Source: Cotesia glomerata
Lineage: Eukaryota > Arthropoda > Insecta > Hymenoptera > Braconidae
DNA: 64,000 nucleotides
Assembly (NCBI RefSeq): GCF_020080835.1
Contig: NC_058165.1
Span: 17,167,915 to 17,231,914 of the forward strand
Direction: 5' to 3'
Shown here: positions 22,809 through 35,924 of the stretch, one piece after another
How positions within the stretch are numbered: the stretch's first letter is position 1
How the letters are laid out: each line of letters begins with the position of its first letter
Notes under the pieces: model-generated
Told to the model about the DNA's origin: nothing
What the model saw: the letters and a program-made list of their open reading frames with translations, nothing else
The model's database searches: none
Position numbers and translations under genes: made by a program

Positions 22809-24600
22809 TTTCCTGTATCTCTAAAAGAAGGGGCTTAATTTAGATTTCAAACTTTTCTAAACATTTGATCAAACTTCAAGAAAATTGGATTCCAAATAAA
22901 ATTTTTTTTAATTTTTTAGATGAAAAAAAATTTTTTATAAAAAATTTTACCTTTTAATTAATTTGATTTCAGCTAAAAAATTAATTAAAATAATTTTTTA
23001 AACATTAAAAAAAAAATTTCTAAAAATATAAAAATTTTAAAATTAATTATCCAATAATTGCGTTTAAAAATCAACATCTTTCAAGACTAACCCATGCAAT
23101 AAAAAAAAAAAAAAATAGAATATTTCCAAACAAAAAACAAAACAAACATTAGTTAAAATTAATAGTGGCTCCACGGTGTCGTTAACCACGATTAAGTCAT
23201 CGTATAAATTTAAAAAAAGTAATCTTTTTATTGGTATGATATAATACGGCTCTAATCTGTGGTACTTAGCGTCTGAGTGTATGTAATGCCGTAATACGTT
23301 AATACGTTAATCGGTACTTTTGATCGTACACTCATTCATCCGATCCTCAATTAACATTCCAATTAAATCAACCACTTATGGATTTAATAATTCCATTATT
23401 TATTTACTATCTTCTCATATCACAGATCATGCATCGCTTTCCTAATTATCAATTACAACTACGCCTTTTATTTCGCTAATATTAATTGCCAATTAAAATA
23501 ATTGTTACTATTTTAAACAGCAACAATAAATAATGGCCTTGTTGCTTATCGCATTCATCTATATATTGATACTGTAAATCTCCGCATTCTTTTCATAACT
23601 CCTGATAATAATTATCATTGCTATTATTTTTTTATCGCATTACAAAAATTTTATTTCTATTATTCAATTAAATAACTACAATTAATTATAATAAAATGAT
23701 GATAATAATAATAAAGTAGTGAATATCAATGACACTGATCTCTAAAAGTGGGACTTAAGCTCTTTCTGAATAGTAGTTTCTCTGTAGAATGAAAGCGGAG
23801 CTTGATGCTTTAAGCATTTTTTGCTTAGATGCAAATCGTAGAAGAATTTTTATAAAAAATATAAATAATTTATGGAGCTTGAAAATTATCTATGTTATTA
23901 AGAGAATAAATGAAATTTTATGGTCAGTGTACTTATATGATAAAATGGGTTTTTATGGTAAAATTTGGTATCGTTGGAAAGGTATTGACCTGAAGTTGTG
24001 CCTTTTCAATGTTTCATATGATTTTCTAAAATAGTTTATTTATTATGATAAGTTTTTGAAGTAGTTATAAATAGATTTAAATTTAGCGATAAACAATATT
24101 TGATTATTTATTTATTTTGTTTTGTACTCGTCAATGTGGGTATATGTCAAAAATTAATTTATATAATTAAGAGACTAAAAAAAATTTAGTAACGGGTATT
24201 TCTTTATCGTAAATTGAGTTTGATATTTTTTAGCGATGGTTATTTATGATTTAAATAATTGAGAGAGAAAGGAAAATTTTTTGACCAGCATATTATTATT
24301 TTTAAAGAAATTTTTATATTTAATTTGAAATCATCAGAAAGGTCTTGATAAGAATTAGTGCCTTTTGGTTTTATTTTTTTTTTTTTAGTAGTCAATTTTT
24401 TATTTCAAGTTTTTGGAGGAGTTTTTAATAGTTTTTTGGTTCTATAAATTTGTTCGGTCACATTTGTCGATCAAATTATTTGTAATTGATCCTATGATAG
24501 CACTATTTTTTTTTTTAATTTATTTAAAAAGTACCCAAACTATTAGTGTGATTATAAATATAAAAAAATCATTAAGCCGAAGTTTTCTTATTCATAATTC
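22809..24600. other. AT-rich stretch without recognised gene
   Basis: Begins with the rest of the satellite monomer that the retrotransposon split. After that, 23150-23760 is less repetitive, with a balanced patch at 23160-23350. The frames 23789-24034 and 24413-24604 have no family resemblance and no good splice context. Nothing further can be supported. Confidence 0.35.
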
Positions 24601-24639
24601 GTAAATCTCGGCAGTCACATAGTGACTGTAGGTTGCTAG

Positions 24640-25215
24640 TAATTACTAATTTTAAAAAAATCAGATATGATTTTCTGGAATTATTAATTTTTTGAGCTAA
24701 ACATAGAAAAGTATGAAAAAATTATAGAAGACCTTTTTTATAGAAAATTTAATTTCCTTAAAAAAAGTTCTTATCAATTTTTCTATATTTCTTATCGCTG
24801 AGTCAGAATTTTAATTTGAAATTTGATTTTCAGATAATTTGATTAGACCGCGGGTATAGAGAAGATTAAAATCAAAATTCTGGGTTTAATATTGGGAATA
24901 TGGAAAAATTATAGCGGACTTTTTTGTAGGAAATCTTATTTCGTATAAAAAAGGTCCTGATCACTTCCCCCCTATCTCTTATCATTCAGCTCTAATTTCA
25001 TTTAAAAATTCGATTTTCAAAGTATTTGATTAGAAAACATGTTCAAAAAATTTGAAATCAAAATTTTAGATTTAATATTGAAAATACAAACAGACCATAA
25101 AGAAACTTTTTTATAAAAAATTCGATTTTCTTAAAAAAGGTTCTTATCAATTTCTTCCTTCTCTGATAATTTAACCAGAATTTTAATTTTTAATCGTGTG
25201 TTAAAAATTGTTATT
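24640..25215. repeat. Degenerate satellite monomers, block A
   Basis: About three imperfect monomers of 180-190 bp. Each contains TTTTTTGTAGAAAATT...ATTTCCTACAAAAAAGG (an internal hairpin), then a TATCTCTTATCATTxAGTCAGAATT segment and a GATTAGAC...GTTTAGAAAAGTTTAAA segment. Flanked by CTCGGCAGTCAC-type fragments at 24606 and 25322, also seen at the start of the palindromic repeat blocks. Confidence 0.7.
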
Positions 25216-25585
25216 ATATTTTTGATGATATTTTTCCAAAAGTTTCCAAATTATGTAAATTTTTGTTAAAAATATCGAAAAATTCAACCAAAGTTTCTTC
25301 AATCTCATTGAAGAATTAATGTCTCGGCAGTCATAGTGAGTAACATATCAAATTATATTAAGTCAGTGAATTGTTGATATGATACACTCAAGCGAACCCG
25401 ATTCCCGTTTCCTGACAATTCTCACGCCCCGATTAAAAATAAAGTCCGCGATTATAATTTTTTAAGATACCGGAATCTGAGGTATTTATTAGCGCCGGCA
25501 AGATAACTCCCGATTTCATGGAACGTCCGGTAATAATTTTCCGTAAGAAGATAATTTTACTAATATTATATATTTATTTTAATAA

Positions 25586-26885
25586 TTAACTAGCAACCTT
25601 GCAGTCACTATGTGACTGCCGTGACTTGTGAACTATAAATAAATAAAATTTTGCTTTAATTAATAACGACTTTTGTTAAATTGCACTATATATTTTTAAC
25701 TATTGACGTTTTTTAATATATAAGCTCATCCCGATGTTACACTCATCAAGAGATTTTATTTGAGTACCTACATGCATTTTTTATATATTTTTCATATATA
25801 CATATATGTAATATATATATATAAATATATAAAATATATGAAAAATTGATGTGGGTACTCAAATGAAAGGTCTTGATGCGTGTAACATCGGGATGAGCTT
25901 ATATCTTTAAAAATATGAATAGTTCACAAAATACAAGGTCATTTCTTAATTTTTGACATTTTTAAAGATATAAACTTATCCCGATGTTACACTCATCAAG
26001 AGTTTTCATTTGAGTACCCACATGCATTTTTGATATATTTTTTATATTTACATATATGTAATATATATAAATATATAAAATATATGAAAAATTGATGTGG
26101 GTACTCAAATGAAAGGTCTTGATGAGTGTAACATCGGGGTGAGCTTATATTATTAAAAATATGAATAGTTCACAAAATACAAGGTCATTTCTTAATTATT
26201 GACATTTTTAAAGATATAAACTTATCCCGATGTTACACTCATCAAGAGCTTTCATTTGAGTACCCACATGCATTTTTGATATATTTTTTATATTTACATA
26301 TATGTAATATATATATAAATATATAAAATATATGAAAAATTGATGTGGGTACTCAAATGAAAGGTCTTGATGCGTGTAACATCGGGATGAGCTTATATCT
26401 TTAAAAATATGAATAGTTCACGAGATACAAGGTAATTTCTTAGTTATTGTCATTTTTAAAGATATAAGCTCATCCCGATGTTACAATCATCGAGACCTTT
26501 CATTTGAATACTCACATGCATTTTTGATATATTTTTTATATTTAAATATATGTAATATATATAAATATATAAAATATATGAAAAATTGATGTGGGTACTC
26601 AAATGAAAGGTCTTGATGCGTGTAACATCGGGATGAGCTTATATCTTTAAAAATGTCAATAGTTCACGAGATACAAGATTACTTCTTAATTATGTATTTA
26701 GATATAGAGCATTTTCGAATGCAGCCTAAATATTTATCATTATAAATTGACTATTGGTTAGAATGATATGAAACCATGAAAATGCCTAACTACAGGTCAA
26801 GACTTTTCCAACGATACCAAATTTAGCCATAAAAACCCATTTTATCATATAAATACACTAACCACAAAATTTCGCTTATTCTTTT
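25586..26885. repeat. Palindromic repeat block, copy 2 (four tandem units)
   Basis: After a TTGCAGTCACTATGTGACTG hairpin come four units of about 245 bp (starting near 25715, 25964, 26206 and 26456). In each, ATAAGCTCATCCCGATGTTA and its inverse flank TATATATAT cores, so the array is a tandem of palindromes. Copy 1 at 6940-8700 has two units, so the unit number differs between the two loci. Units 2 to 4 are more alike than the first, suggesting local amplification. Confidence 0.85.
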
Positions 26886-27569
26886 GATAGTGTAGATTAT
26901 TAAAAATTTTTTTCTGAGATAATCTACAATTTTTTTAATTTTAATCTTGATTATTGTATTAAAGATCCATGCAAAAAATTAAGAGATAAAAAAAATTAGC
27001 AATTAAAATTTAAGTAAATATTATAAAGGTTATTATTTGAATACAAAGAAAAATATTTTTTTAATGTATTTAAATATTTTGTGGTTCAGTTTTAAAAAAA
27101 CACATCAAATTTAATAGAGTGACAACTCGCTAAGTTTAGTGTGAATACAAATTCGCCGGAGTATTGAGTGTGTTTTACATATTACGATGAAAGCATTTAA
27201 AAAAAAAAAAAAACTGAAACATTAAGACGAAAAAACTCGTCTGAGTGAAAATAAAAAACATCCTTGACTGACAGAAGACTTCAAACAATTGCTAATTTAT
27301 TAACCAGTTCGTCCTCGCAGTTAACCAGGATATTTTATTTTATTACATATTATAAACATAAATATTGTAAATATTTTGTTTTTACTACCTCGAATAGTTT
27401 AGCGGAACAATGACAGAAAAAAGTTAATAAAAATGTTGAGACTTTATTTCATAATACTGCTGATGTTTATTTAATAACCTGTTGTAGAATAATTATAATA
27501 ATAATAATTTTAATATAATTTTAAAGAATTTTATTAATGAAGATTAAATTAAAAATTCTGGACTTCTTT

Positions 27570-28900
27570 TTAGAGATACAACAAAATCATAAGAGATCTT
27601 TTTTGTAGAAAATTTTATGATGTTGATTTTGGAACGCAATTATAGGATAATTAATTTTGAAAATTTTATATTTTTAGAATTTTTTTTGAAACGTTAAAAA
27701 AATTATTCTGATTGATTTTTTAGCTGAAATGAAATTAATTAAAATTTGTGACTAATTAAAAAGCAAAATTTTTTTATAAAAATTTTTTTTTACTTAAAAA
27801 ATTAAAAAAATTCAATTTAAAATCCAATTTTCTGAAAGTTTGATTTTAACAAATTTTTAGAAAAGTTTAAAATATCATTCAGGGGCTTCTTTTTAGAGAT
27901 ACAAATAAATCATAAGAATCTTTTTTGTAAGAAATTTTATTCAATTTGTTTAAATTGCGCTAAAAAAATTTTAAGTCAAATTTTCTGGGCTACCTGTTAG
28001 AGATACAAAAAAATTATGAGACATTTTTTGTAGAAAATTAAAATTTCTACAAAAAAGTTTCTTATCAATTTTTCGCTATTTCTTTTAGTCAGAATTTTAA
28101 TTAAAAATTAATATTTTCAGATAGTTTGATTAGACAACGTGTTTAGAAAAGTTTAAAGTCAAAATTATGGACTATATATCAAAAATATGAAAAAATCATG
28201 AGTAATTTTTTATAGGAAATTAAACCTTTTACAAAAAAGATCATCAATTTTTGTCTATCTCTTATCATCTGGTCAGAGTAATATTTATAATTTAATTTGA
28301 AATTCGATTTTAGAGAATTTTATTAAAGAAGATTAAAGCCAAAATTCTAGGCTTTTTTTAGAGATAAAACAAAAGTACTCAAGACTTTTTTGTAGAAAAT
28401 TAAATTCTTAATAAAAAAGCTCTTCAATTTTCCGCTATTTTTTATAATGAAGATATTAAATATAGTCAAAATTTTAGCATAAAATTCGATTTTTAGATAA
28501 TTTCATTAGACAACATGTTTAAAATTTTTAAATCAAAATTATGGGCTATATATTGAAAATATGAAAAAATCACATAAATATTTTTTTTAGGAAATTAAAT
28601 CCTTTAAAAAAAAGGTATTTGTCTATTTTTTGTCATTTGGCCAGAATTTTAATTTTAAATTCAATTTTAATCGTATTAAAAGTTATTTATTATAATTTTT
28701 TTTATTATTTCTTATTTATTGAATTTCAAGATAATTTTAATACTAAAAAAAAAATTTTAAATAAAATTTTTAATCAATTTTCTAAAAAATTAAAATTAAA
28801 TAACCGTAAGTTAAAAATAAAAATATAAGGTTAAAATTAAAAATTACAGGAAATTTTTTTGTGGGAAATTAAATTCTCTACAAAAAAAATACTTATAAAT
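27570..28900. repeat. Degenerate satellite monomers, block B
   Basis: Six to seven imperfect monomers of the same family as at 24640-25215, each marked by a TTTTTTGTAGAAAATTAAAT-type hairpin and a TCTCTTATCATTTGGTCAGA-type segment. Smaller groups or single monomers lie near 6640, 10140, 13940, 15240, 19600, 20880, 22800, 32400, 45000, 48220, 49380 and 61370. Confidence 0.7.
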
Positions 28901-29513
28901 TTTTATTTATCTGTTATCATTTGGCCAAAATTTCAATTTCAAATGCATTTTCAATCGTATTAAAAATTAATTTTATTTTAATTATGATTATTATTATTTT
29001 CAAAAACTGCGCATTAAGAATAATCACGAATTTCAATTATAATTATAAATTTTATAAATATTTAAAAAAAAAATTTCCTTTTAATATTCAAAAATTTATT
29101 CTAAAATCCCAAAAATGAATCTATTATTTTTAAAAATTATTACTATTATCCCAAAAGTTATTAAATATTCCAACTTGATAATAAAACTCGAACCAACTTA
29201 TCACAAAAAATTTTAAATAACAATAATGAATTAAAAAAAAAACATCGCAGTATAAATATTTATGAATCGCTCGCTAATTGATGCAATAAGTGAGATCTTA
29301 CAAGTTATCGAAAGTTACTGTCACTTTTCATCCTTTAAACGATTATAACTCCTAAAAAATCACACCTTCGTAAATTTCCAAAGAGACAATTTTTATAAAA
29401 AATTAAATTTGCTACAAATTTCATCCCAAAATTTCTCCTTAACTCCAATAATTTCCGAGAAATTTGCGTTTGAAGAATTTTTAAAATAAAATTTACTTAC
29501 GTAAAAACAATGA

Positions 29514-29610
29514 GTAATAAAAATTGAAGCACTTGGATAAAAAAAATAATAAATAAAACTATGATAAATGATAAATGTCTCGGTCGCGATGTTGGCGGCT
29601 TGAAATCACG
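29514..29610 (-). promoter_or_regulatory. Candidate non-coding first exon and promoter of the TINAG-like gene
   Basis: On the minus strand an arthropod initiator-like ATCACTCAGTGCGG (about 29603-29616) precedes a GC-rich segment. That segment ends in a strong donor, GTTTTTAC|GTAAGTAAAT, at about 29504-29514. The TINAG-like gene begins with a bare acceptor 15 nt before its ATG, so it needs an upstream non-coding exon on this strand. This one, about 20 kb away in a GC-richer patch (29580-29760), is the best candidate I see. Inference only. Confidence 0.3.
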
Positions 29611-29759
29611 AGCCGCACTGAGTGATCCCCAGTAGCGGAGGTAAACTATCCAACTAAACTTTGAGTATTGGATTTAAACTCGTCGACGTCAAGCATTTCT
29701 TCCCGCGCCTTGCGTCCGTGATATCACACACTTTTCAGTCTATCAATGTATTACCGCGG

Positions 29760-30410
29760 TGTATTGTAATAGTACAGTGTACATATTTAAATATATAAGA
29801 TGACAATCATAATAAGAGAGCACCGATATCGTCTAAGCGATCAACTAAAATCATCTCTCCTGGTCGCAGGCATCGATAATAAATTAATAAAAAAAATATG
29901 AATAAACATTAACCATATAAGTATACAATGATAATAATATCGATAAAGATAAAATTCTTTATTGACTGTATCATTTGTATATTTGTACGGAATTTATGCT
30001 CATAAGTGACATTACTAACCATTCGCATGCATTACGTCTTATCAGCATTCACCATTATTTTTTAAAAAATGATTCATTGGATTTTCTTCAATGAAATTCT
30101 CGCACTTTCTAGTTTTATTTTTTATTATTATTGTTATTGTTGTTGCTATTGATACTGGGAATTTGTAGTGACAATCCCAAGTGAGGTCATCGGTCATTAT
30201 CGCTGAGTAATTAATGAAATATTTTTTATAAATAAAACTTTATCTGAAAGACGTAATCATTTTTTCGCGGTGTCGAGTACCGTCTGAGTGGCAAGTATTT
30301 CGTGGTAATTGGGCTGGAATAATTTCTTTTTTTACCTTTAACATCTATTTTATTCATTTTATTTATTTTATTGGGAGAAATATTTTTGGCGGGATTTTAG
30401 TAAAGACAAT
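29760..30410. other. Intergenic region between divergent genes
   Basis: AT-rich unique-looking DNA between the candidate promoter of the minus-strand gene and the next nested elements. No frame or motif can be supported. Confidence 0.3.
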
Positions 30411-30445
30411 TGGGTCATTCCATTTCAAATCGACCAATAGTTGGA

Positions 30446-32212
30446 ATCGACCCCTTTCGATTTAGAAAAATTTTGGTAAGAAGTTTTCTTTTATCATATA
30501 ACGAAGTTCTGCCAAAGGAAAAAAAATAAAAAAATTTTTTACAAAAGATGCAAATTCAAAATTTCGCGATTTTTCCAGTTTTTCAATTTTGTTTTTGTAA
30601 TATCTAGAAGGCTAGTATAGATACAGGAATGGCCTTTTGTTTGTTTGAAATAGGATAGTTGGAACTATTAAAAAAAATATTTTGGGAAATGCCAAATTTG
30701 TCAAATTTTGAAATTTTGAAAATCGTCAAAAATGACGGTCGACAATAAATTTTTGGCTCAAATTTTTTTGTATCCTACCTTGCACTAATCTTAAAAGATT
30801 CTGAAATTTTTGGAACTGTGTTTTTTTGTTTTTTCGAAAATATGAATTTTTGAAATTTCTTAAAAAAAAAATCTGGAAAACGGTTGACCCTAAAGGCCAT
30901 CCCTGCAACTTCCCGCAAATTCCGTTAATACCTGGCCGTTTTTTTTGAGCTCTTCGAGCTCAAAAACACAATCTGTGTGTTCTTTTGAGCTCTCCGAGCT
31001 CAAAAAGATACCTTTTCTATACTTTTGAGCTCAAAACTCTAATAGAAGTTTCATAGAACACTATTTTTTGAATTTTCAAACCGCAATAACTTTTGAATAA
31101 ATAAACCGATTTTTACGCCGTTGGCGGCATTCTACGCAGTTTTTTAAGCCTCATAAAGAATTTCTAAGTTTCAATTGGTCAAACTAGAAATTTTGGAGTA
31201 ACTCAGAAAAAACACTTTTTTCGGTTTTCTTTCGTTCACGATATCTCTCGAACGAATCAACTGATTTTTACCGGATTGGCGGCGATCGATGTGGTTTTCC
31301 AAGGTTGAGAGCTAATTAGTTTTTGGAATCGATTGGTCGAGCCGTTTAAAAGTTATCCCAAAAAAACCACTTCTGAAAAAATTTTTTTTCTTATTTTTTT
31401 TTAGATTTCTTCAAATTTCTCAAAATCTATCGGTCCGAATCAGTTCAAATTTTCAGGAAATCTAAGTTTGGCGAAGCCCTTTCGAATGGCACCAACCGCG
31501 ATGAAATCGGTTCAACCGTTCAAAAGTTATAAGTGGTTTACATACTTACATACTCACACACACACACACACACACACACACTCTTCGAGCTCAAAAGCCT
31601 GATAGAAGTTTAATAAAACAGTATTTTTTGGATTTTCAAACTGCAATAATTTCTAGATGAATGAATCAATTTTCACGTGGTTGGCAGTATTCCACGCACT
31701 TTTTCAGAATCTATGATATACTTTTGAACACAAACTGATCGAACCGAAAATCTTCGAGAAATTTGAAAAATTCACTTTTTCCGAATTTTTTCGACAACGA
31801 TAACTCACGAACCAATCAACCAATTTTCACGTTCTTGGTGGCAATCGACGTGTTTTTTCAAGCTTAAGAGCTAATTAGTTTTTGGAATCGATCGGTAAAG
31901 CCGTTTAGAAGTTATTCCAAGAAACCGATTTTTTTTTTAATTTTATTTTTGTGATTTCTCAAAATCAAGCCAACCGAATCGATTCAAATTTTCACGAAAT
32001 TTAATTGCAACTAAATGAAATTTCAACTGTTCAAACATCAAAATTACGCGATTTTCCAAACTCAATTAAGTGAAAAATAAAAAAAAAAAATTTTTAAGAA
32101 AAATTTTTTTTTAACAAATTTCAAAAATTCTTATTTTTGAAAAAACACAGGCAGAACTTGCATGATAAAAGAAAACTTCTTAGCAAAATTTGTCCATTTC
32201 GAAAGGGGTCGG
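30446..32212. mobile_element. CGACCCCTTTCGA-ended element with a nested AACTTCCCGC element
   Basis: Inverted sequences CGACCCCTTTCGATTTAG (30446) and CATTTCGAAAGGGGTCGG (ending about 32212), followed inward by TAAGAAGTTTTCTTTTATCAT and its inverse, form the outer arms. Inside, 30874-32010 is an AACTTCCCGC-family element in minus orientation. Its first part is complete to an (AC)n tract at 31555-31580, after which part of the same sequence is repeated. Confidence 0.6.
30874..32010 (-). mobile_element. AACTTCCCGC element, copy 2 (partly duplicated, one end missing)
   Basis: Starts GGAAAACGGTTGACC and contains CATCCCTGCAACTTCCCGC, as in the copies at 17004 and 56911. After the (AC)n tract at 31555-31580, a second, more diverged round of the GAGCTC / GCAATAATTT segment follows. 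The TTAGCGGGAAGTT end is absent. Confidence 0.7.
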
Positions 32213-34812
32213 TAAAGAAGAATTATAACTGAGGAGAGTTAAAAATTCTTCTAAATTTAAAGAAAAATTTCTTATTGTAAGAATTTTTAATTATTAAAAA
32301 AAAGTTACTTAAGAAAAATTTTCTTCTGAAAATTTTATCATTGATTCAAGATTTTTAGGAAAAACTAAAGAAAGAAAAATTTGGAACTCAAATTTTGAAT
32401 GAAATATGGAAGATACAAAAAATTCATAAGAAATTTTTCTAATAGGAAATTTAATTACTACAAAAAAGTTTCGATCAATTTTTTTCTATCTCTGATATTT
32501 TACTCATAATTTTGATTTTAAATCGTCGCAAATTTTTTCATAAAAATTACTTAATTCAAAATTCAGAGCAAAAATTTGAAATTTAAATTCCGGTAGAAAT
32601 ATTGAAGATACAAAAAAATAGAAGGTATCATTTTTTTAAGAAAATTTAATTTTCTATAAAACAAGGTCTGTAAATTTTTCCTTATCTTACAATTTTGATT
32701 TTAATTCTTAATAAATGTTTTTATTTTTTAATTAAGAAATTTCTACTTTTTTCAGTTCAAGCTTATTGAAAAAAAATCTTTATGTGAATGTTAAAAAGGC
32801 CCAAAATTTCCCTGTAACCTTCTAAAAAATCGAAAACATCAAAAATAAAAAATTCCTTTAAAAATTTTAATAAAAAATAAAATTAACAATGACAAACAAG
32901 CTAATAATAAATCGACGTGCAATTTACCGTCAATTCAAACTACGGCAATTAAATTTGTCACGGAATTATGCAAACGGTGATTTAACTCACATGTACACAT
33001 ACGTATATATAGTACGATAGATGAGAATCTTATTTACAATTACAACTGCCGGGCGTCTGAATTAAAACAACATGCGTATACAAGTATGACGGAATTTAAA
33101 CTGTGACTGACAAGGCCACTAATTTAATGTACATTTAAAGAGCTTTTTAATAGCTTCGCTTAATCCTTTATACTTTATATCCATAAATACAAATATAAAC
33201 AAGTTATAAATATTATATATCAACCGCACACCTAATGCATCATATCAATTAATAATAAAAATTAAGCCAATATTTAATTTCGTTTTTTTCCACAGTATGT
33301 ACAATATATAACGAGTAATTATTAATTCATCAGTGACAGCCGACCTTCTTATTATTTATTTTCAATTTTTTTTATGTTCAATTAAATTTTAAACATTTTG
33401 CATGGTAAAAAATCTTGAATTTTTCTCCCAAAATTCGGAATAAATTTTAATTAGCTTTAATAAGTTTCAAATGCTAAATTTATAACAAATAAATTTAATT
33501 ACTTTAATGTTACTGAAATTAATTTTTATTCGGTAATTTTTATCATTTCAAATCAATTAAATTATTATAGAAATAATTTATTAAAAAACACCTGTAGAAA
33601 TTAAAAAAAAACAATGTAATTTTTTTTTAACAAATTAAAATTCAGATTATCAAACTCAGAAAAATTTTTACTAATTTCTTATTTTTGTCTATAAAAAAAA
33701 AAATTCACTGTGCATTTTTTTATTAATAATAATTAGAAACTCCTCAGTGAATTTACTGTGGATTGAATCAATCAAAAATCACCCGAAAATTTTTTAGTAC
33801 ATTTGTTAAAAAATAGTTAAAATTCCAAGCGAAATTTCTCGCCGTCAATCTATTTAACTTCCTGCAAATGTTTTGTATTTATTCTCACTACCTAGTCTAA
33901 GTACTATTGTTAAGTTATTGCTTCCTACATTTATAACTATTTTAATTTTTATTTTAATTTGGATTTTGTAGCGTACAACATTCCAACATTCCGCGGACAC
34001 CGACATCGACTTTAAACTTGGAACTTATTATTTAAGAATTACACACTCGACTATTGTGAATACAAACAGTTGTATTAATAACTTTGAATATATCGCACTC
34101 TAAAGAATACATATGATTTATATATATACACGTACATACATAGACGAAATGAAGAAAGAGAAGAGGTGATTTATGCCCGCAACTATATAGAATACTTTCC
34201 GCAAATTTAAAGAACGCGGAATGAATGAAGAGAAATATAAAGTATAGAATTATTTTATATATTTATTGTGTATTGTACATATTATATATGCAATATAATG
34301 GTGGTCTATTTGATACTTAAATTTTATATATAACGATGAATTATTCTCGGTGTTATTATATATATGTTGTACGTATCCAATTTAAAATAATCTTGACCCA
34401 GTTGTGAAAGTAATTAATAGCTTGGTGAATTTATTGGATGAGTTTGTTGCTAAAAAAAACGTATTAGTATGTGTTATACATTTTCTTTTTTTTGCGTATG
34501 ACTAATCCGTTTTGTTACTTTATTATTTTATTAAGACACTAAACACTTGACGTTTGGGAGCAATTATTGGTTGAAAATAAAGAAGTAGATTATTTCTCGA
34601 GTATAATTTCAATTACACTGATAAAAGAAATTATTAATTCTTAATAAATTTATTTATTTATTTATTTATTTATACTAACGCCAATCGGCAATATACATAA
34701 AGATTTACAGAATTTATATAATGTATCAGGGAAAAATTCGAGTGATTAATTAATTAAATTGTTTATTTAGCGGTAAGTGAGCAGCAAGTTCTTCGTAGCA
34801 GTTATGAAGTTA
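32213..34812. other. AT-rich intergenic stretch
   Basis: Two satellite-like monomers at about 32400-32770, then largely unique AT-rich DNA with a slightly GC-richer patch at 33970-34040 and a (TTTA)n microsatellite at 34643-34672. No coding frame of note. Confidence 0.35.
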
Positions 34813-34814
34813 CC

Positions 34815-35365
34815 ACACGCAGAAAAAAATTTTGTTAAAATAACCTAAGATATGTTCTAGTAACAAATACATTTGTTAACATAGGGATAACAAATTATAT
34901 GTTAAAATAACAAAATTTAGGTTATAGCAAGTTATTGATATGTTATAACAACAAAACAATTTGGTTACTATAGCACAATCTTTAAGTAGATTCGACAAAA
35001 TAATTTAGTTGGTATAACAAATTTTTTTGTTGAAACAGCAAAATTATTCTATTAAAATAACAAATAAATTTACATTAAAAGTTATATTAAATTTTATAAG
35101 AATCCATAATTTAAAAATATGCTATAATCAGTGATATCTGATTTGGAAAATATTTTAGCAACAAATTAGTTTTGTTATTGCAATAGAATGATTTCGTTAG
35201 GACAACAAATTGATTTGGTGATTTAACAGACTGGTTTGTTAGTACAACTTGAAATATTTTGTTAATGCGACTAATGGATTTGTTACTATAACTATACTCA
35301 TTTGTTACCAGAACATATTTTTCAGTTATCCCGTCTTTTGTTATTTCAATAAATAGTATATTACA
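34815..35365. repeat. Repeat rich in TAACAAATT / AATTTGTTA
   Basis: Begins CACGCAGAAAAAAATTTTG and consists of short inverted TAACAAA and TTTGTTA motifs spaced every 20-40 bp, as in the interior of a palindromic MITE. I could not find a clean matching right end. The 85-codon frame at 35111-35368 is a by-product. Confidence 0.45.
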
Positions 35366-35370
35366 CACCT

Positions 35371-35575
35371 AGGGAAGTAAAGTAAGAAATGTCTCAGATC
35401 ACATGTAATTGTTGGCCGAGGCGAAGCCGAGGTCAACAAACATGTGATCTGAGGCTTTCTTATTTACTTCCCGTGGAGTGTATACTATTTTTTTGTCCGA
35501 CGAAGGCGGAAAGCGGCAACTTAGTTTAGCGCAGCGGGCCGAAAGTTGCCACTTTCCGCCTGGAGGGCAGAAAAA
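35371..35575. repeat. Two GC-rich hairpins
   Basis: The first hairpin pairs GGAAGTAAAGTAAGAAATG (35374) with CTTTCTTATTTACTTCC (ending about 35472), with CAGATCACATG and its inverse inside and GAGGCGAAGCCGAGG near the loop. The second pairs GGCGGAAAGCGGCAACT (35507) with AGTTGCCACTTTCCGCC (ending about 35561). Base composition differs sharply from the surroundings. It could be the terminus of a larger element; no gene seen. Confidence 0.55.
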
Positions 35576-35924
35576 TCATTTTTATGCGTGCATACGATCC
35601 TCTGTAGAAATCCAAATCGTTGTGTAGATAATTTACAAAATTGGCAATGCGATTGTGTGGTTTTATTAACGACGTAATTTTTAGTCGATTTAGCAGTAAT
35701 TTATGTTGAAAATAAGTTCATTTATTAAATATAAAGATTTTTTAAGTCTTAATAAATATTTTTTTAAAAGAAACTACATTTATTAATGTTGAGTAAATAT
35801 TTATTAACAGTTAATTAATTTTTAAGGAGTAAATAAGAATTGTCAACGATAAGATCTCGCGAGACAAATGTCGAAAGGGCGTATGAAAAAATGTTTTTTT
35901 TTACAATCACTTTGCAAACATACA

